From Clostridium muellerianum (GTDB taxonomy: Bacteria > Bacillota > Clostridia > Clostridiales > Clostridiaceae): a stretch of 64,000 bases of DNA. Positions 37,512-46,229 of the stretch are shown one piece after another (the stretch's first letter is position 1; each line of letters opens with the position of its first letter). The stretch lies in NCBI RefSeq assembly GCF_012926525.1, contig NZ_JABBNI010000058.1:1-64000 (forward strand), read 5' to 3'. Below the pieces are notes generated by a model. The model searched no databases, was not told where the DNA came from, and saw only the letters and a list, made by a program, of their open reading frames with translations. The position numbers and the translations under genes are program-made.

Positions 37512-38459
37512 ATGGAAATATTAACTTTTGGGGAAACTATGGTGCTTTTTAACCCAGAATCAAATGGTCCTTTAAGATATGTGCATGGTTTTAATAAGTC
37601 TATAGGTGGAGCAGATTCAAATGTTGCTACAGCACTAGCAAGACTTGGACATGAAGTAGGATGGTTTTCAAAATTAGGTAATGATGAGTTTGGAAAGTAT
37701 GTTCAAAATACTATAAGAGGAGAAGGTGTAGATGTTTCAAGAGTAAGAGTTACTAGTAAAGCAAATACAGGTATTCTTTTTAAAGAGAGATTTAGTGGCG
37801 AGAATCCAAATGTTTATTACTATAGAAAAGATTCAGCAGCAAGTAAGCTTTCTATAGAGGATTTAGATTTAGAATATATAAAACAAGCTAAGATAATTCA
37901 TATTACAGGTATAACGCCAGCATTATCTGAAAGTGCAAGAAATGTAGTATTTAGAGTTATAGAAATTGCAAAAGAAAGTGGAATAGTAATTTCTTTTGAT
38001 CCAAATATTAGATTAAAATTATGGACCCTTGAGGAAGCAAAGCCAGTGCTATTAGAGATAGCAAAGATGTCAGACATAATTTTACCAGGAATTTCAGAAG
38101 GAGAAATGCTTTTAGGAACTAATGATGAAAAAGAAATAGCAGACAAGTTTATAGCTATGGGGTGTAAAATAGTAGCTGTAAAGCTTGGAGCTGATGGATG
38201 TTATGTAGTAGATCAGAATGATAGCAAATATGTAAAAGGATATCAAATTGAAAAACCTGTAGATACTGTTGGAGCTGGAGATGGATTTGCAGCAGGTTTT
38301 TTATCAGGAATATTAAAAGGTTTAGGTATTGAGGAATGTGGAAAGTTTGGCAATGGAGTAGGAGCTATGGCCACTCTTGTTCAAGGGGATATGGAAGGAT
38401 ATCCTTATCTAGATCAGCTTTTAACTTTTATGGGTAAGAAGAAGGGCATAGATAGATAG
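37512..38459 (+). CDS. kdgK: 2-keto-3-deoxygluconate kinase
   Basis: 315 residues. PfkB (ribokinase-like) fold. GGADSNVATALARLG near the N-terminus binds sugar, and DTVGAGDGFAAGFLSG near the C-terminus carries the catalytic Asp and anion hole. It phosphorylates KDG from UxuA to give KDPG for KdgA, in the standard kdgK-kdgA pairing. GAGGTG lies about 9 bases before the ATG. It is the last gene of the operon; a truncated dispersed repeat starts directly after its stop. Confidence 0.93.
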   Translation: MEILTFGETMVLFNPESNGPLRYVHGFNKSIGGADSNVATALARLGHEVGWFSKLGNDEFGKYVQNTIRGEGVDVSRVRVTSKANTGILFKERFSGENPNVYYYRKDSAASKLSIEDLDLEYIKQAKIIHITGITPALSESARNVVFRVIEIAKESGIVISFDPNIRLKLWTLEEAKPVLLEIAKMSDIILPGISEGEMLLGTNDEKEIADKFIAMGCKIVAVKLGADGCYVVDQNDSKYVKGYQIEKPVDTVGAGDGFAAGFLSGILKGLGIEECGKFGNGVGAMATLVQGDMEGYPYLDQLLTFMGKKKGIDR

Positions 38460-38460
38460 C

Positions 38461-38518
38461 TACTTTACGCACCTGGATAAGTACAGGCAAATTCCAACTA
38501 AGTCTAAGAATCACTTGA
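38461..38518 (-). repeat. Dispersed structured repeat, truncated copy C
   Basis: On the minus strand it reads ATCAAGTGATTCTTAG then CTTATCCAGGTGCG-like sequence, the two ends of the 19686 repeat with the middle lost. Unlike copies A and B it points against the neighbouring gene (kdgK), so it does not supply that gene's stop codon. Confidence 0.6.
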
Positions 38519-38597
38519 TAATTGTTGATATGGTGGTATGTATTTACTTGAATATTTTCCATAATATCTGTTTTTTATGGAAGTGCATTGATTATGG

Positions 38598-38759
38598 CAG
38601 GATTTTGAAAGATTTTTTACTGTAGATCGCACAATAAATGGAAATAGCACAGGTCTTGGATTTGCTATAGCAAAGGAATTAATACTTAAAATGAATCAAG
38701 AAATTTATTCAGAACCTAATGAAGGAAAATTTAGTATAGTAATAAAGATTAGATGTTGA
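38598..38759 (+). pseudogene. Histidine-kinase C-terminal relic
   Basis: The frame reads DFERFFTVDRTINGNSTGLG, FAIAKELILKMN and FSIVIKIRC-stop: the F and G2 boxes and the last strand of a HATPase domain, with no start codon and no upstream kinase. It is unlike the kinases still in the window. Left over after a deletion next to repeat copy C. Confidence 0.75.
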
Positions 38760-39004
38760 ACTATATGCTTATAATTTTTTTAGTATAATTATTTAATTTT
38801 TGGATATGATAGTTTTTGAAGGATAATATTATATTATGGTGTTTAAGTATAAATATGTATATCGCAAATGCTATTTACTATATGATGTTATACTTGTAAA
38901 TTTGTTTATGGATTAATTATTTTTAGACAATGCTTTCTTAATTATGAGGATAGATAGTCAAAAATTAGTTAAATCCAAAAATTATTCAGGAGGTACATAG
39001 AGAT

Positions 39005-39169
39005 ATGGCAGATAAGACAATAGTATGCAAAGATTGTAATTCAGAATTTGTTTTTACAGAAGGTGAACAGGAATTTTACAAAGAAAAAGGATTTGAAAAT
39101 GAACCACAAAGATGTCCATCTTGCAGAAAAGCAAGAAAACAACAAAGAAACAGCGATAGAAGATATTAA
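39005..39169 (+). CDS. Small zinc-ribbon protein (zf-trcl type)
   Basis: 54 residues. Two Cys pairs, CKDC at 8-11 and CPSC about 37-40, frame a short domain (EFVFTEGEQEFY), and a very basic tail ends in RNSDRRY. It matches the small probable zinc-binding proteins common in Firmicutes, whose function is not established; the basic tail suggests nucleic-acid contact. AGGAGG is 11 bases before the ATG, and a clear terminator follows at 39207. Own transcription unit. Confidence 0.8.
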   Translation: MADKTIVCKDCNSEFVFTEGEQEFYKEKGFENEPQRCPSCRKARKQQRNSDRRY

Positions 39170-39206
39170 TTCCAAGAGAGTTTTTTAACTTTTCACGATG
39201 TTTATT

Positions 39207-39237
39207 AACCCCATACTTTTTTAAGTATGGGGTTTTG
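39207..39237 (+). terminator. Intrinsic terminator of the zinc-ribbon gene
   Basis: Stem AACCCCATACTT / AAGTATGGGGTT followed by TTGTTG. Confidence 0.85.
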
Positions 39238-39434
39238 TTGCATATAATTTATAGAAAATTTAAGTAATGTATTTCATTGTATAAAGATGTGCATAATAGT
39301 AAAATAACATTTAATGCGGATAATAATTGTATAAAAAAATCCATGCTATGCTATAAAGTTATCAAATAATGCAATATAAATCAGATAAAATGAAAAAAGT
39401 ATATATAAATATTTAAAAAAGTATCAAAAAACTA

Positions 39435-39463
39435 TTGACTTATATTTATACAGTAATTATAAT
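39435..39463 (+). promoter_or_regulatory. Promoter of the T-box/aspS-gatCAB operon
   Basis: TTGACT (39435-39440), 17-base spacer, perfect TATAAT (39458-39463). Transcription would begin about 20 bases before the T-box stem I. Confidence 0.8.
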
Positions 39464-39489
39464 ATAAACATAAATTAAAAATGTTCAGA

Positions 39490-39758
39490 AAACAATGATA
39501 GGGAGAGTAAATATAATTTGGATTTTAAGCGAGTTCGGGAAGGTGGAAGCCGAATATGAAGGTTATATTGAAGAACACTCTGGAGTATCTAACCGAAATT
39601 TTTATAAAAGTAGGCTTAGACGTAATTCCCAATGTTATAAGGGATAGGTATCGATAAGTTTTGTTATCTGTACCGATAAGAGATAGCTTTAAAGCTAAGT
39701 TAGGGTGGCACCGCGGAATATCCGTCCCTATACCGAAAGGTATAAGGGCGTTTTTTTA
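39490..39758 (+). promoter_or_regulatory. T-box riboswitch, probable tRNA-Asn specifier AAC
   Basis: Stem I sequence GCGAGTTCGGGAAGGTGGAAG with the GGAGTATCTAACCGAAA segment, where AAC falls at the usual specifier position. The T-box motif AGGGTGGCACCGCGG is at 39702-39716, and a terminator (CGTCCCTATACC...GGTATAAGGGCG then T7) ends near 39758. Uncharged tRNA-Asn would favour antitermination and so raise AspRS/GatCAB. A published clostridial T-box on this operon reads two codons (Asn and Glu); the CCGAA next to AAC leaves that possible here. Confidence 0.85.
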
Positions 39759-39764
39759 TATTCA

Positions 39765-39908
39765 AAAATAACTTAATTCCGCTGGATTACAAGTTCCCCT
39801 AATAAGGTGATAACTCTTATTGTATGTGAAAAGTAAGTGTTTTAAAGCTAAATTAGGGTGGCACCGCGAAAAATTCGCCCCTGTATTTTTTAAATACAGG
39901 GTTTTTTT
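39765..39908 (+). promoter_or_regulatory. Second T-box antiterminator/terminator module lacking stem I
   Basis: A second AGGGTGGCACCGCG (39855-39868), preceded by the same TTTAAAGCTAA segment as in the first module, then CCCTGTATTT/AAATACAGGG with T7 (39879-39908). Only about 90 bases precede it, too few for a full stem I with specifier. It looks like a partial duplication giving a second tRNA-sensing or constitutive checkpoint. Confidence 0.75.
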
Positions 39909-39958
39909 GTTTAAGAAAATAATTTTAAGAAAATATATATTTTAGGAGGCGCAATATT

Positions 39959-41242
39959 ATGGAAAGAGTATATGTAGAAAAAATTAAGGAAGCCGTTTCG
40001 GATGAAGTTTTAGTTCAAGGTTGGATTCATAAAATACTTGATTTTGGAAAATTTGGGTTCATTCATTTGAGAGATAAGACAGGAATAATTCAATTAGTAG
40101 TTGGTAAGGAACTTTTAAAGGGATTAAGATTAGAAATGAGTTTAGAGGTTGTTGGAACTAAGGTAGCAAATGAAAAGGCTCTAGGTGGAATTGAGCTGCA
40201 GGTTAAAGAATTAAAGGTTTTAGGAAAAACTTATTATGATAAACTTCCAATAACAGTAAATGAAAGAAAGAAAACAGCGCATTTAGAGACGGAATTAGAT
40301 TATAGATATATAAGTTTAAGAAATCCAAAAACTAGAGCAGCATTCAAAGTTCAACAGGAAATAGTTACAGCTTTTAGAAATTACTTATTAGACAAAAACT
40401 TTTCAGAAATCCACACACCAAAGATTATAGGTACAGGTACTGAAGGTGGTTCTGAAATGTTTACTGTAAACTACTTTGAAAGAAGAGCATTTCTTGCTCA
40501 AAGTCCTCAGTTCTATAAGCAAATGATGGTAGGAGCAGGTTTTGAAAGAGTATTTGAAATAGCGCCAGCATATAGAGCAGAACTTCATAACACTTATAGA
40601 CACTTAAATGAGTATATAAGTTTAGATTTAGAATTAGGATTTATAAAAGATGAAAATGACATTATGGATATAGAAGAAGGTTTTATGAGATATTTGTTCC
40701 AGCATCTAAGAAAGACTTGCAGTAAGGAATTACAAATGTATGATGTAAATCTTCCAGAAAAAGTAGAAATTCCAAGAATACCTCTTGCAGAAGCGCACAG
40801 AATACTTTTAGAGAAGTATGGTAAAAAGTCTCCAGTTGGAAATATTGATGCAGAAGGAGAAGAACTTTTTGCAAAATATATAAAAGAAAAGTATGATAGT
40901 GATTTTGTATTTTTAACAGCTTATCCAGTAGCAAAGAGACCTATGTATGCAATGCCAGATGAAAATGGAATGACAAAAAGTTTTGATCTTATATATAAAG
41001 GACTTGAAATAACTACAGGAGGCCAAAGAATACATGATTATGAAATGCTAAAAGAAAATATAATAAAATTTGGATTTAACCCAGATGATTATGGCTTCTA
41101 TTTAGAAAGTTTTAGATATGGAATGCCACCACATGGTGGATTGGCTATAGGACTTGAAAGAATTACAATGAAAATTCTTAACTTAAGCAATATAAGAGAA
41201 ACTACATTGCTTCCAAGAGACATGAAGAGATTAGAGCCTTAG
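39959..41242 (+). CDS. Archaeal-type (probably non-discriminating) aspartyl-tRNA synthetase
   Basis: 427 residues. An N-terminal OB anticodon-binding domain (VLVQGWIHKILDFGKFGFIHLRD) and class II catalytic motifs (RVFEIAPAYRAEL motif 2; GGLAIGLERITMKIL motif 3). It lacks the GAD insertion of the ~590-residue bacterial AspRS, so it is the short archaeal type. With gatCAB directly downstream and an Asn-type T-box upstream, it very probably charges tRNA-Asn with Asp for transamidation. AsnRS is the main alternative by family, but YPVAKRPMYAMPDEN and context favour AspRS. AGGAGG precedes the ATG. Confidence 0.88.
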   Translation: MERVYVEKIKEAVSDEVLVQGWIHKILDFGKFGFIHLRDKTGIIQLVVGKELLKGLRLEMSLEVVGTKVANEKALGGIELQVKELKVLGKTYYDKLPITVNERKKTAHLETELDYRYISLRNPKTRAAFKVQQEIVTAFRNYLLDKNFSEIHTPKIIGTGTEGGSEMFTVNYFERRAFLAQSPQFYKQMMVGAGFERVFEIAPAYRAELHNTYRHLNEYISLDLELGFIKDENDIMDIEEGFMRYLFQHLRKTCSKELQMYDVNLPEKVEIPRIPLAEAHRILLEKYGKKSPVGNIDAEGEELFAKYIKEKYDSDFVFLTAYPVAKRPMYAMPDENGMTKSFDLIYKGLEITTGGQRIHDYEMLKENIIKFGFNPDDYGFYLESFRYGMPPHGGLAIGLERITMKILNLSNIRETTLLPRDMKRLEP

Positions 41243-41286
41243 GATATTGAAAGCATATCTTAATTTAGAAATAGGAGGATTTTAAA

Positions 41287-41571
41287 ATGATAAGTATTGA
41301 TGAAGTTAAATATATTGCAAAGCTTGCAAAACTTAAAGTTACTGATGAAGAAGCAGAAAAGATGGCTAAAGAGTTTGAAGGAATATTAGGGCATTTTGAA
41401 TCTATAGATAAGTTTGATTTGAGTGGTGTAGATTTGAATAAATATGATGAAGGATTAAGGTCTTTTGTTAGAGAAGATGAAGTAAAAGTTTATGAAGATA
41501 ATAAAAAACTATTCCAGAATGTTAAAACCATGAGAGACACTTATGTTGAAGTTCCAAAGATAATAGAATAA
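41287..41571 (+). CDS. gatC: Asp/Glu-tRNA amidotransferase subunit C
   Basis: 94 residues, normal for GatC. VKYIAKLAKLKVTDEEAEKMAKEF near the N-terminus and LRSFVREDEV in the middle are the family features. It wraps around and stabilises GatA against GatB. GGAGG lies before the ATG, and the gene is 44 bases after the synthetase. Confidence 0.93.
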   Translation: MISIDEVKYIAKLAKLKVTDEEAEKMAKEFEGILGHFESIDKFDLSGVDLNKYDEGLRSFVREDEVKVYEDNKKLFQNVKTMRDTYVEVPKIIE

Positions 41572-41650
41572 TTAAATTAGAATTAAGGTGGTTTAAACTT
41601 ATTAAAGTATCTTAATTCTAACTTTAATTTAAAATCAGGAGGTTGTAAAT

Positions 41651-43111
41651 ATGGAAATACAAGCTATGACAGCTTTTGAAATAAAAAAGGGTATAGAAGA
41701 GGGAAAATTTACTTCAGAAGAAATTGTAAAAAAGCTTTTTGAAAGAATAAAAGAAGTAGATCCAAAGGTAGAAGCATATATTACACTTTGTGAAGAAGAA
41801 GCTATAAAGTGTGCTAAAGCAGTGGATGAAAAAGTTAAAAAAGGAGAAAAGCTTGGAAAATTTGCAGGAGTACCTATCGCTATTAAAGATAATATATGTA
41901 CAGATGGAATAAAAACTACTTGTGCATCAAAAATATTAGAAGACTTTATTCCTCCTTATGATGCCACTGTAATTAAAAGGTTAAAGGAAGAAGATGCCGT
42001 TATTATAGGAAAGACTAATATGGATGAGTTTGCTATGGGATCTTCCACAGAAAATTCAGCTTTTATGAAAACTAAAAATCCATGGGACTTTAAAAGAGTT
42101 CCTGGTGGATCTTCAGGTGGATCTGCTGCAGTAGTAGCAGCTGGAATTGCACCAGTATCATTAGGTTCTGACACAGGTGGTTCAATTCGCCAACCAGCAG
42201 CATTTTGTGGAGTAGTTGGATTAAAGCCAACTTATGGTTTAATATCTAGATTTGGACTTGTAGCATTTGCATCATCTCTTGACCAAATAGGACCTTTTGG
42301 AAAAACAGTTGAGGATTGTGCAATGACACTAGAAATTATAGCAGGTCATGATAAAATGGACAGTACTAGTTCAAGAGAAAATGTTGAAACAGATTATTTA
42401 AGTGCATTAGATGGAAGTGTTAAAGGATTAAAAATAGGAGTTCCTAAGGAGTTTTTTGGAAAAGGCTTAAATGAAGAAATAAAAGCTTCTTTGGAAAAGG
42501 TTATAGAAAAGCTTAGAGAAATGGGTGCCATAGTTGAAGAAACTAGTATGCCTATAACAGAGGAAGGACTTTCTTCTTATTATATAATATCTTCAGCAGA
42601 AGCTAGCTCAAACTTAGACAGATATGATGGGATAAGATATGGTTTTAGAGCAAAGGATTATGAATCTGTTGATGATTTAATGGCACAAACAAGAACAGAA
42701 GGCTTTGGAAAAGAAGTTAAAAGAAGAATTATGCTTGGAACATATGCATTATCTTCTGGTTACTATGATGCTTACTATAATAGAGCTCAAAAACTTCGAA
42801 AAGAAATAAGTAGACAGTTTAAAGAAACTTTTGAAAAATATGATTTGATATTAAGTCCAACTTCACCTGTACTTCCATTTTTAAGTGGAGAAAAGAGCGA
42901 AAATCCTATGGAAATGTATCTTGCAGATATATACACTGTAAATATAAATTTAGCTGGAGTTCCAGCATTATCTCTTCCTTGTGGTTTTAGCAAAGAAGGT
43001 CTTCCAATAGGAATTCAAATTATAGGACCTCATTTTGGTGAAAAGAAAATATTAAAAACTGCTTATGCTCTAGAAAAAGAATTAAAAATTGATACTTTAG
43101 CTATAAAATAA
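41651..43111 (+). CDS. gatA: Asp/Glu-tRNA amidotransferase subunit A
   Basis: 486 residues. Amidase-signature subunit that hydrolyses Gln and channels ammonia to GatB. The Ser-cisSer-Lys triad is visible: Lys in PIAIKDNICTDG, Ser in GGSSGGSAA and Ser in GSDTGGSIRQPA. Third gene of the aspS-gatCAB operon, GGAGG 8 bases before the ATG, 21 bases before gatB. Confidence 0.95.
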   Translation: MEIQAMTAFEIKKGIEEGKFTSEEIVKKLFERIKEVDPKVEAYITLCEEEAIKCAKAVDEKVKKGEKLGKFAGVPIAIKDNICTDGIKTTCASKILEDFIPPYDATVIKRLKEEDAVIIGKTNMDEFAMGSSTENSAFMKTKNPWDFKRVPGGSSGGSAAVVAAGIAPVSLGSDTGGSIRQPAAFCGVVGLKPTYGLISRFGLVAFASSLDQIGPFGKTVEDCAMTLEIIAGHDKMDSTSSRENVETDYLSALDGSVKGLKIGVPKEFFGKGLNEEIKASLEKVIEKLREMGAIVEETSMPITEEGLSSYYIISSAEASSNLDRYDGIRYGFRAKDYESVDDLMAQTRTEGFGKEVKRRIMLGTYALSSGYYDAYYNRAQKLRKEISRQFKETFEKYDLILSPTSPVLPFLSGEKSENPMEMYLADIYTVNINLAGVPALSLPCGFSKEGLPIGIQIIGPHFGEKKILKTAYALEKELKIDTLAIK

Positions 43112-43132
43112 GCAGGAAGGGAGCTATAAATT

Positions 43133-44572
43133 ATGAGTTATGAAACAATAATTGGTTTAGAAATACATGCTGAATTAAATACAAAGACAAAAATATTTTG
43201 CAGCTGCTCTACTAAGTTTGGAGCTGAGCCTAACAGTAATACATGTCCAGTTTGCTTAGGATTACCAGGAACCTTACCTGTATTAAATGAAGAAGTTGTT
43301 GATTTAGCTATTAAAGCAGGAAAAGCTTTAAACTGTAAAATAAATAAATTAAATAAAATGGATAGAAAAAATTACTTTTATCCAGATCTTACAAAGGCGT
43401 ATCAAATTTCTCAGTTTGATTTACCAATCTGCAGCGGAGGATATGTTGAGTTTGAATTAGATGGAGTTAAGAAGAAAGTAAGATTAAATAGAATACACAT
43501 AGAGGAAGATCCAGCAAAACTTATTCATTTGGAAGATGAACCATTTTCACTAATAGATTACAATCGTGCAGGTGTACCATTAGCAGAAATAGTTACAGAG
43601 CCAGATATTCACTCACCAGAGGAGGCAGTAGCTTTTCTTAAGACTTTAAAATCTTTACTAGAATATGCAGAAGTGTCAGACTGCAGAATGGATCAGGGAT
43701 CTATGAGATGTGATGCTAATATTTCTATGAGACCAGTGGGACAGGAAAAATTAAATACTAAGGTAGAAATTAAAAATATAAATTCATTTAAAGAAGTTCA
43801 AAAAGCATTAGAAAAGGAACAAAAAAGACAACAAGAACTTTATAACTATGGAGAAGGTCATAAGATAAAGCAGGAAACTAGAAGATGGGATAGCGGAAAA
43901 GGTAGAACTGTTCCTATGAGATCTAAGGAAGATGCTGATGATTATAGATATTTCCCAGATCCTGATTTAGTACCAATAGTTATTAGTGACAGTCAAATAG
44001 AAAATATAGAAAAGTCTATTCCAGAGCTTGCACCACAAAAGAAAGTTAGGTTTATGGATCAATTTAAGCTTACAGAAAAGGAAGTAGAAATTTTAGTTTC
44101 AGATAAGGCCCTAAGTCATTTCTATGAGGATGTTGTAGGATTTGGAGCAGATGCAAAAACTGCTGCAAATTGGATTTTAGCTGAAGTTCTTAGAATATTA
44201 AAGGAAAAAGGAATGGAATGCAGTGACATGAGCTTAAAGCCAGAAATGTTTTATAAGCTTATAAAATTAATAGGAGAAGGAAAAATAAGTAATACGGCAG
44301 GAAAAGAAGTATTCAATGAAATATTTGAATCAGGAAAAGATCCTGAAGAAGTAGTAAAGGAAAAAGGGCTTTCTCAAATAAGTTTATCAGATGTGCTTGA
44401 AAAGATAGTAGATGAAGTTTTAGAAGCTAACCCTAAATCTATAGAAGATTATAAGAGTGGTAAGCAGCAAGCAGCAGGATTCTTAATGGGTCAGGTAATG
44501 AAGGCTTCAAAGGGGCAGGCAAATCCTAAGGTGGCAAAAGAACTTATTGAAAGTAAATTAAAATCTATGTAA
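43133..44572 (+). CDS. gatB: Asp/Glu-tRNA amidotransferase subunit B
   Basis: 479 residues. Activates the misacylated Asp-tRNA-Asn or Glu-tRNA-Gln by phosphorylation and amidates it. The N-terminal cradle (IIGLEIHAELNTKTKIFC with the CxC..CPVC zinc site), the YFYPDLTKAYQISQFDLP block and the C-terminal YqeY-like tail (KQQAAGFLMGQVMKASKGQANP) are complete. Last gene of the operon; a terminator follows. Confidence 0.95.
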   Translation: MSYETIIGLEIHAELNTKTKIFCSCSTKFGAEPNSNTCPVCLGLPGTLPVLNEEVVDLAIKAGKALNCKINKLNKMDRKNYFYPDLTKAYQISQFDLPICSGGYVEFELDGVKKKVRLNRIHIEEDPAKLIHLEDEPFSLIDYNRAGVPLAEIVTEPDIHSPEEAVAFLKTLKSLLEYAEVSDCRMDQGSMRCDANISMRPVGQEKLNTKVEIKNINSFKEVQKALEKEQKRQQELYNYGEGHKIKQETRRWDSGKGRTVPMRSKEDADDYRYFPDPDLVPIVISDSQIENIEKSIPELAPQKKVRFMDQFKLTEKEVEILVSDKALSHFYEDVVGFGADAKTAANWILAEVLRILKEKGMECSDMSLKPEMFYKLIKLIGEGKISNTAGKEVFNEIFESGKDPEEVVKEKGLSQISLSDVLEKIVDEVLEANPKSIEDYKSGKQQAAGFLMGQVMKASKGQANPKVAKELIESKLKSM

Positions 44573-44587
44573 ATAAGGTGTATATAG

Positions 44588-44635
44588 TAAAAGCTATGAA
44601 ACTAAGGTATTAACCCTATGTTTTATAGCTTTTTA
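44588..44635. terminator. Terminator between gatB and modC
   Basis: Stem AAAAGCTAT ... ATAGCTTTT with further inner pairing; T-rich on both strands. It serves convergent gatB (+) and the ABC transporter ATPase gene (-). Confidence 0.7.
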
Positions 44636-44637
44636 AA

Positions 44638-45315
44638 TTATTCAATAGCAACGTCGGCTGCTAAGGCTGCAGCATTTTCAGCTTCTTTAATTTTTCCATA
44701 GCTTATATGTATTATTTTATCTCCTAATAAACGAGCTTCTTCAGGATTGTGCGTAACTAAAATAATATCTATAGAATATAGTTTTTTTAACTGTAAAAAT
44801 TCTTCATATACTATAGACTTGGTTTCAACATCTAAAGCTGAAAAGGGTTCGTCTAAAAGTAGAACATCAGGTTTTATAGATAGAGCTCGAGCTAGTGCTA
44901 CTCTTTGTTTTTCACCACCTGATATTTGCTTAGGGTATCTTTTTTTTAAGTGATCAATATTAAAAACCTTCATAATATGTTTAATGTAGTTAGTGTCCTT
45001 TAAACTTTTACATTCCAAACCAAATAATATATTTTTTTCTATAGTCATGTGAGGAAAAAGAGCATAATTTTGAAATACATAGCCTACATTTCTATCCTTA
45101 ATTCTCATATTTATATTTTTTTCAGAAGAAAATATAGTTTTGTTTCCTATAGATATTTCTCCAGTTTCAGGAGCTTTGAGACCAGATATACAATCTAAAA
45201 TTGTAGTTTTGCCTGAACCGGAGTGGCCCTGTATAACAAGTACTTCTTTATTAATGGAGAAATTCACATCTAAATCAAAACAATACATCTTTTTAAATAT
45301 TTTAACGTTAAGCAT
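44638..45315 (-). CDS. modC: ABC transporter ATPase, molybdate/tungstate type
   Basis: 225 residues. Walker A GHSGSGKTT, signature ISGGEKQRVALARAL, Walker B VLLLDEPFSALD and switch His in ILVTHNPEEA. The N-terminus MLNVKIFKKMYCFDLDVNFSI and the cognate ModB-like permease 20 bases upstream point to molybdate or tungstate. It lacks the C-terminal MOP domain of classical ModC (about 350 residues). Start ATG 45315 with AAGGATGG just upstream; 45324 is also possible. Confidence 0.82.
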   Translation of the reverse strand: MLNVKIFKKMYCFDLDVNFSINKEVLVIQGHSGSGKTTILDCISGLKAPETGEISIGNKTIFSSEKNINMRIKDRNVGYVFQNYALFPHMTIEKNILFGLECKSLKDTNYIKHIMKVFNIDHLKKRYPKQISGGEKQRVALARALSIKPDVLLLDEPFSALDVETKSIVYEEFLQLKKLYSIDIILVTHNPEEARLLGDKIIHISYGKIKEAENAAALAADVAIE

Positions 45316-45335
45316 AAAATCCATCCTTAAAAATA

Positions 45336-45995
45336 TTATTTACAATTTCGCTTTGTCCATATATTAAGACTATATATAGTGGTAAAACTGAAAATCAAAA
45401 CTATTGCTACGAGTATATTAGCAGTTCTGCTGTCTCCACTTTCTACAGCAAAATATATGGCAAGAGGAATGGTTTGAGTTTTTCCTGGAATATTTCCAGC
45501 TACCATTAAAGTAGCACCAAATTCACCTAAGGCTCTAGCAAAGGATAAAACTAATCCACTTATTATACCAGGAAAAGCCATTGGTAGAGTGATTTTAAAA
45601 AACACTTTAAGCTCACTTGCTCCTAATGTTCTTGCAGCATTTTCATAAACTTTGTCCATGTTCACAAAGGCTGCTTTACAGCTTTGGTACATTAATGGAA
45701 GAGAAACTATAAAGGAAGCTATACAAGCAGCGGTTAAAGTGAAAATTAAACTTGTATTAAAAACATTGAAAATAAGTTTACCTATGAAACCATATTTACC
45801 TAATATAACTAAAAGGCCATATCCTGTAACAGAAGGTGGTAATACCATAGGTAATATTATTAAAACTTCTAAAACATTTTTGCCTTTAAAGTCATATTTG
45901 GTAAATAGTCTAGCTAAAGCGATTCCTATTATGCATGTAAAAATTGTGGAAATTAAAGAAACCTTTAAAGAAATAATTATTGGACTTATTATCAT
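45336..45995 (-). CDS. modB: ABC transporter permease, ModB type
   Basis: 219 residues with five to six membrane segments. The EAA loop ENAARTLGASELKVFFKITLPMAFPGIISG and the segment LSFARALGEFGATLMVAGNIPGKTQTIPLAIY are typical of ModB. The binding-protein gene modA is missing; the upstream neighbour is a dispersed repeat and iadA. I set the start at ATG 45995, 9 bases after GTAGG, over a TTG at 46004. Confidence 0.85.
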   Translation of the reverse strand: MIISPIIISLKVSLISTIFTCIIGIALARLFTKYDFKGKNVLEVLIILPMVLPPSVTGYGLLVILGKYGFIGKLIFNVFNTSLIFTLTAACIASFIVSLPLMYQSCKAAFVNMDKVYENAARTLGASELKVFFKITLPMAFPGIISGLVLSFARALGEFGATLMVAGNIPGKTQTIPLAIYFAVESGDSRTANILVAIVLIFSFTTIYSLNIWTKRNCK

Positions 45996-46084
45996 TTGTA
46001 ACAACCTACTTCTGTTTATTTTTTCAATTAACGTTATACTAATAATAGTTTAACGTAATAAGCTTTTAATGTAAACCATTAAAT

Positions 46085-46229
46085 TTATCCGACCGCTACC
46101 ATTGTTACTACCCATCTTCTATTAAAGAAGGGGATAAGTACTGCTATGCGTCTAGATAAGTTCTTCTAAGGTTCAGTTGTAGAGTAGTTCTCATAAGCAA
46201 AGTCAATCTGAACCTAAGAATCACTTGAT
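46085..46229 (-). repeat. Dispersed structured repeat, copy B, encoding the iadA stop codon
   Basis: The reverse complement of copy A at 19686-19838 with about 80% identity. It begins inside iadA (ATCAAGTGATTCTTAG gives Ser-Ser-Asp-Ser-stop), then forms the GGTTCAG...CTGAACC hairpin and the CTTATCCCC...GGTAGC block. It lies between iadA and modB, where it may end iadA transcription. Changes in the two arms keep most pairs. Confidence 0.75.

Noticed and set aside
39005-39169. Cold-shock protein leader or riboswitch upstream of the zinc-ribbon gene
   Set aside because: The gene follows AGGAGG at a plain distance, and I could see no conserved leader motif in 38760-38985.
39959-41242. Asparaginyl-tRNA synthetase
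   Set aside because: The family is close, but length, the archaeal-type AspRS pattern and co-operon gatCAB, which would be pointless for Asn if AsnRS were here, favour a non-discriminating AspRS.
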